Positions 31,314 to 35,566 of a DNA stretch of 35,566 nt are shown here, in pieces (the first letter of the stretch is position 1; the number at the start of each line of letters is the position of its first letter). Made by a program: the position numbers and the translations under genes. The notes beneath the pieces were generated by a model that ran no database searches, was not told the origin of the DNA, and worked only from the letters and a program-made list of their open reading frames with translations. This stretch comes from an uncultured Muribaculaceae bacterium (GTDB lineage Bacteria > Bacteroidota > Bacteroidia > Bacteroidales > Muribaculaceae): contig CAJUKE010000013.1 in assembly GCA_910587075.1 (NCBI GenBank), positions 30,482 through 66,047 of the forward strand. The letters run 5' to 3'.

Positions 31314-34300
31314 ATGAAACGAACATTGTGCCAAGCCATATTCCTACTCGGTGTACTGCTGACGCTCCCGCTTCAGTGGGCCGCCGGGCAGCCTTTCAGC
31401 CAGACGCGTACGTTCAATGTCGGCGACGGCCTCCCCTCCAACAGCATATCGAAGGTAGCCCAGGGTCCCGACGGGATGATCTGGATCGCGACCTGGAACG
31501 GCCTGAGCTCCTTCGACGGCTACGGCTTCGCGTCGTTCCGCTCGGGCGAGCGCCACGGCTCCCTGACATCGAGCCGCATAGTCAGCATCGCCCCCGACAG
31601 CCGCGGGAAGGTGTGGCTGTTGGCTTATGACCGCAAACCCTACATTTTCGACCCCGTGGAGAGCCGTTTCGAGCCGCTCGACGGGGTGCTTTCGGCCAAG
31701 GCCGGGCGCTCCTGCCGGGTGCAGGAGATATATCCCGCGGGTGAGTGGATGTGGCTCGTGGCCGACGGGGGCGCGCCGAGCGCCAGGGTGGCGTCGGGGA
31801 ACCCCCTCGACACCGCCTCGGTGGAGATTTTCGGCCGCGACAAGCTCCGCGGGGGCGCTACGCGCGTCAACAAGGTGCTCCTCGACTCGCTCGGCAACGA
31901 ATGGGTGTTCACCGACGCCGGCGTGCAGCTCTACGGCGGCTCGGTGGCGTGCCAGGGGAGCTTCCTGGACCCCGCGGTGGCGGGCGAGGCGACCTACTTC
32001 GCGACCACCGACGGCCGGTTCTTCTCTTTCAAGAATGGTGACACCGCCCTCACCCCGATCGCGCCCGCCGAAGGGATGGGCTCGGGGCGCGTGAGGGGGA
32101 TTAAAACGCTCGACGACAATAACATTATAGCCGCCGTGCCGGGCGGGCTGGCAGTCTACGACCTGCGCAACCGCTCCTGGAGGATGGTGGCCGCCGGGAG
32201 CGCCGCCGACCAGGTGGCCGACGTGTATGTCGACTCGCGTCACCGCGCCTGGGCCTTCACCGAGGGCGGGGGCGTGTGGCTCACCAATCCGGCGGTAACG
32301 TCGGCGGTGGCCGTGCCGACCGCCCCGGGCGACACCGACGGCTCGCGCAGCAGCGTGTCGCTGTGGGTGGAGGACGGTTACGGCACCATATGGCTCGCGC
32401 CCAAGGGGCGCGGCTTCGGATACTACGACGAGGAACAGGCCCGCGTTATACCCCAGAACTTCCGCCTCAACAACCTGCAATACAGGGCCTCGCTGCCTGA
32501 AATCGACCGCTTCTTCGTTGACCGCCAGCGCAACCTCTGGATCGGCACCACCCACGACCTCTCGCTCGTTAACTTCAACCACCACAGGATGAAAACCACC
32601 CCGCTGGTGCCTAACGAGGAGGTGAGGTCGCTGCTCCCCTGCGCCAGCGGACGCTTCCTCGCCGGGGCGCGCAACGGTGTGCTCGGACGCTTCACCGCCG
32701 ACGGGGTGCCCGACGGATATTACGCCAAGACTGAGAAACCCGACGGCACGGGGCGCTACTTCGAGACGCGCGTGCCGGAGCGGTTCTCCGACCATATCTA
32801 CGCCATGTTCGAGGACTCTGACCGAGACATATGGGTGGGTACCAAGGGTGACGGCCTGTTCCTGCTCCGCCCCGACGGCTCGCTGACCCACTTCCGCCAT
32901 AACCCGGCCGACCAGTTTTCGATACCGACCGACACCGTGTACGACATCGCCCAGGACGAGAAGGGGAACATATGGATCGGCACCTTCGGCGGGGGGCTCC
33001 TCAAAGCCGAGAAACTCCCCGGCGGCAAGGCCCGCTTCATCCACGCCGGCAACACGATGCGCAACTACCCGGTGGCCAAGTTCCCGAGGGTGCGCCGCAT
33101 CGCTTTCGACGGCAAGGGAGCTGTGCTCCTTTCCACTTCGAGCGGCCTGATTACCTTCTCGAACAACTTCAAGACACCCCGCGACATCAAGTTCTACCCC
33201 ACGGTGCACATCCCAGGCGACCCGACGTCGCTCCAGACCGCCGACGTGCTCCAGACGCTCGTGACGGCGGGGGGCGACATCTATGTGGCCACCATGGCCG
33301 GGTCGCTCCAGATACTCGAACCGGGCAACCTGCTCCGCGAGCAGTTGAAATTCAAGACCGGGGGGAGCGTGCGCGAGCGCCTGTTATCGCTGCAGAACTC
33401 CTCGATGGGTGGCAACATCCTGTCGATGATCGAGGACACGAGCCGCAACATCTATGTGGTGCGCGAAACGAGCATCCAGGTCTACTCCCCCACGACCAAC
33501 TCGCTGGCCGTCTACGGCCGCAACGACATCGGGGGTAATATCGACTTCACCGAGGCCGCCCCGGTGTTCTCAGCCGCCGGGGGCAAGATACTGTTCGGCG
33601 CCATGGGGGGAGTGGTGTTCCTCAACCCCGGTGAGCTTGCCAAGAGCGACTATGTGCCCCAGATTGTGTTCACGGGCATCCAGTTCCAGGGTGAGCCGGA
33701 GAAGCGTCAGATGCTCAACCCTGCGAAAATCGAGGTGCAGGGGGGCAAACGCAACTTCGCCGTAAGCTTCGCCGCTCTCGACTACAGCGACAACGGCAAC
33801 ATACAGTACGCCTACAAGCTCGCCGACGATCCCGACTGGACCTATATCGGGGGAGCGCACACGGCCCACTTCAACCACCTCGCTCCCGGCTCGCACAAAC
33901 TCTTAGTGAAGAGCACCGACGGCAACGGCGTGTGGCTCGACAACCAGCGCGAAATCACCATCGAGGTGCACCCCGACTTCTGGGAGTCGATATGGGCCAA
34001 GATTCTGTATGTGATTCTCCTGATCGGCGCCGGTTGGCTCGTGGCCTATTTCTACCTTCTGAACCGCAAGAACAAGATGTCGGACCAGCTCCGCAAGAAG
34101 GAGAAACAGTTCTTCATCAACGCTTCGCACCAGCTTCGCACCCCGCTGACGCTTATCGGGGGCCCGGTGGCCGAGGTACTGGAGACCGAGCCCCTCTCGG
34201 ACCGCGCCCGCGGATACCTGGAAAAGGTGCACCGCAACTCTCAGGAGATGCTCAGCATGGTCAACGGCATCCTAACCAACGCATCCGACCATAACTATAT

Positions 34301-35426
34301 TACCGACGACAAGATTCCTGCCCATCCGGCCCATCCCGTCGAGAGTGCCCCGACCCAGCCTATGCCGGTGTCGACGGCTGTGCCCGTGCTCCCCGCCGAG
34401 CCCCAGGCCCCGAAAAACAACGGCCACAAGGTGAAGATACTCGTGGTGGAGGATAACGACGACCTGCGCTCGTTCCTCTGCGACATCCTCGCGGTGCAGT
34501 ACGACGTGATTTCGGCTCCCAACGGCGCTGCCGGGCTTGAGAAGGCCGAAAAAGAGCAGCCCGACTTCATAGTCACCGACGTCACTATGCCCGAAATGGA
34601 CGGCTTGACGATGGTGCAGAAAATCAAGCAGAACAAGAAACTGAGCCATATACCTATAATAGTGCTCTCGGCCCGCGCCTCGGTCGAGGACCGCGTGCGC
34701 GGCCTCAGCGAGGGGGTCGACGACTACATCACCAAGCCGTTCAGCGCGACCTATCTGCGCCAGCGCATATCGTCGATACGCGCCCAGCGCAAAATCCTGC
34801 AGCAGAACTTCTTCGAGCAGATCGGCCAGAACTTCAGCGCCTCGGGCCAGGAGGCCGAGCTCCGCGAGCGCGAACGCGAGGGGGCTCCCGCGCCGGTTGC
34901 CGACGATGAGAGCGCCCCGGTGGTGGCCGAGACACCCGCCGCCGCTCCCGATACCCCTGTGCCGGAGGTTGCCGAGAGCGCCGAGTCGGCTGATGCTGCC
35001 GCGGAGAGCGCCGACGCTCCCGCGCCCGACGCCGGACGCCGCGAGTGGCGCCTGGAGTCGCCCCAGATCGCCGATGCCGACCAGGAGATGATGGAGAAGC
35101 TTCTCCGTTTCATGGAGGAGCACATCGCCGACGAGGACCTCAAGATCGAGGAGCTCGCCGAGGCGGTGCATATGGGTCGCACCGTGTTCTACGGCAAAAT
35201 CAAGGCACTGGTGGGGATGTCGCCCTCCGACTTCCTACGGCGTCTGCGCATGCATCGCGCCGAGGAACTGATAGCCCGCAGCAAGATGAACTTCTCGCAA
35301 ATCGCGTTCCGCATCGGATTCTCCGATCCTAAGTACTTCACCAAGTGCTTCAAGAAGGAGACCGGGATGACCCCCTCGGAATACCGCCAGCAGGCCAACC
35401 GCCAGCGGGAGGACGCCACGTCGTGA
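31314..35426 (+). CDS. Hybrid two-component system regulator lacking the HATPase domain
   Basis: This 1370-residue one-protein sensor has a signal peptide, fourteen-bladed type Reg_prop propellers (about 30-790; repeats such as GPDGMIWIATWNGLSSFDGYG, SDRDIWVGTKGDGLFLL, KGNIWIGTFGGGLLK), a Y_Y_Y domain (about 805-885), a membrane helix (about 897-918), and a HisKA domain with phospho-acceptor H939 (NASHQLRTPLTLI). It then goes through a proline-rich linker straight to a receiver domain (1039-1155, D1089 in IVTDVTMPEMDG), a 90-residue acidic Ala/Pro linker, and an AraC-type DNA-binding domain (about 1257-1360). The roughly 50 residues between HisKA and receiver cannot hold a HATPase of about 110 residues, and no N or G box is seen. 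It should sense PUL oligosaccharides in the periplasm and activate the divergent operon. Confidence 0.92.
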   Translation: MKRTLCQAIFLLGVLLTLPLQWAAGQPFSQTRTFNVGDGLPSNSISKVAQGPDGMIWIATWNGLSSFDGYGFASFRSGERHGSLTSSRIVSIAPDSRGKVWLLAYDRKPYIFDPVESRFEPLDGVLSAKAGRSCRVQEIYPAGEWMWLVADGGAPSARVASGNPLDTASVEIFGRDKLRGGATRVNKVLLDSLGNEWVFTDAGVQLYGGSVACQGSFLDPAVAGEATYFATTDGRFFSFKNGDTALTPIAPAEGMGSGRVRGIKTLDDNNIIAAVPGGLAVYDLRNRSWRMVAAGSAADQVADVYVDSRHRAWAFTEGGGVWLTNPAVTSAVAVPTAPGDTDGSRSSVSLWVEDGYGTIWLAPKGRGFGYYDEEQARVIPQNFRLNNLQYRASLPEIDRFFVDRQRNLWIGTTHDLSLVNFNHHRMKTTPLVPNEEVRSLLPCASGRFLAGARNGVLGRFTADGVPDGYYAKTEKPDGTGRYFETRVPERFSDHIYAMFEDSDRDIWVGTKGDGLFLLRPDGSLTHFRHNPADQFSIPTDTVYDIAQDEKGNIWIGTFGGGLLKAEKLPGGKARFIHAGNTMRNYPVAKFPRVRRIAFDGKGAVLLSTSSGLITFSNNFKTPRDIKFYPTVHIPGDPTSLQTADVLQTLVTAGGDIYVATMAGSLQILEPGNLLREQLKFKTGGSVRERLLSLQNSSMGGNILSMIEDTSRNIYVVRETSIQVYSPTTNSLAVYGRNDIGGNIDFTEAAPVFSAAGGKILFGAMGGVVFLNPGELAKSDYVPQIVFTGIQFQGEPEKRQMLNPAKIEVQGGKRNFAVSFAALDYSDNGNIQYAYKLADDPDWTYIGGAHTAHFNHLAPGSHKLLVKSTDGNGVWLDNQREITIEVHPDFWESIWAKILYVILLIGAGWLVAYFYLLNRKNKMSDQLRKKEKQFFINASHQLRTPLTLIGGPVAEVLETEPLSDRARGYLEKVHRNSQEMLSMVNGILTNASDHNYITDDKIPAHPAHPVESAPTQPMPVSTAVPVLPAEPQAPKNNGHKVKILVVEDNDDLRSFLCDILAVQYDVISAPNGAAGLEKAEKEQPDFIVTDVTMPEMDGLTMVQKIKQNKKLSHIPIIVLSARASVEDRVRGLSEGVDDYITKPFSATYLRQRISSIRAQRKILQQNFFEQIGQNFSASGQEAELREREREGAPAPVADDESAPVVAETPAAAPDTPVPEVAESAESADAAAESADAPAPDAGRREWRLESPQIADADQEMMEKLLRFMEEHIADEDLKIEELAEAVHMGRTVFYGKIKALVGMSPSDFLRRLRMHRAEELIARSKMNFSQIAFRIGFSDPKYFTKCFKKETGMTPSEYRQQANRQREDATS

Positions 35427-35442
35427 GGCCCGTCCCGAGCCT

Positions 35443-35515
35443 GTGCAAGATCTCCGACCTTGCACTGATATGGCTGCACATAACCCCACCAACCGCCGCC
35501 TTTGGCGGCTAATGA
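35443..35515. repeat. Intergenic palindromic repeat, right copy (inverted)
   Basis: The hairpin GTGCAAGATC-TCC-GACCTTGCAC (35443-35465), a spacer, CCCC with AACCGCC, and GCCGCC-TTT-GGCGGC (35495-35509) repeat the layout of the left copy in reverse orientation. The left copy has a complete outer stem (CCCCATCA/TGATGGGG); here the second half of that stem is lost after TAATGA, where an IS-like end begins. These hairpins may also serve as the regulator gene's terminator. Confidence 0.75.
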
Positions 35516-35566
35516 AGTGCACCCCAAAAGTTAGACACAAAACTTTTGGGGTGCCTTATGTACAGA
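35513..35566 (+). mobile_element. Left end of a probable IS3-family element (cut by window end)
   Basis: TGAAGTGCACCCC AAAAGTTAGACA resembles the terminal repeats of IS3-family elements, which begin TGA and carry AAAGTT-GACA-like words. A perfect 14-bp inverted repeat follows (35519-35532 with 35541-35554), and an ATG at 35558 could open the first transposase frame. The remainder lies outside the window, so the identity rests on about 50 bases. Confidence 0.55.

Noticed and set aside
31344..33209. 621-codon minus-strand frame inside the hybrid regulator gene
   Set aside because: It is antisense to propeller repeats with unmistakable protein motifs and its translation resembles no family.
34270..34430. 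HATPase of the regulator displaced into another frame by a frameshift
   Set aside because: The other frames here show no N, G1 or G2 box and the distance is too short for the domain, so a simple frameshift does not explain its absence.

Overview
The window looks like a chromosomal piece of a high-GC member of the Bacteroidales (phylum Bacteroidota). Evidence: Bacteroidota-type promoters (TTTG, about 20 bases, TAnnTTTG) occur at several starts; there is a SusC/SusD polysaccharide-utilisation locus (PUL) with a hybrid two-component regulator; gldH and FimB/Mfa2-like lipoproteins are present; and the tRNA genes do not encode CCA. Family level (Muribaculaceae-like) is only a guess.

Region 1 (1-13.7 kb) is mostly housekeeping. 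It holds the 3' end of a tRNA-Glu, a PAS-domain protein, a plus-strand cluster (coiled-coil protein, zapA, rny, ricT, gldH, an M24 peptidase and a CCA-adding enzyme), and a strong bidirectional terminator. On the minus strand it then has rpsU, xerC and hpf, followed on the plus strand by tRNA-Asn, uvrC and a PCMD-domain protein. rny lies 35 bases before ricT; in Bacillus the RicT-containing complex controls RNase Y, so the pair may be a functional unit.

Region 2 (13.7-19.6 kb) begins with a 325-bp MITE-like element with perfect 35-bp inverted ends. Its right end supplies the stop codon of a MATE exporter. A tightly overlapped minus-strand operon (DUF3737, PatB-like lyase, MATE) follows, then a hairpin-rich spacer and a FadL/OmpP1-like outer-membrane protein with its own promoter.

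Region 3 (19.6-35.4 kb) is a compact PUL on the minus strand: FimB/Mfa2-like lipoprotein, beta-helix lipoprotein, SusC, SusD, second beta-helix lipoprotein, GH43 glycosidase. It is divergent from a 1370-residue hybrid two-component regulator. The lipoproteins and SusD would bind glycan at the surface, SusC would import it, GH43 would trim arabinose or xylose side chains, and the regulator would sense the released sugars. The regulator has a phospho-acceptor histidine domain, a receiver and an AraC-type DNA-binding domain, but no room for the HATPase catalytic domain; this is the most unusual feature of the window. The PUL also has a leader with three GC hairpins and an identical 12-base motif at three successive gene junctions.

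Copies of one intergenic palindromic repeat lie near both ends of the window in opposite orientation. The right-hand copy breaks off where an IS3-like element end begins.
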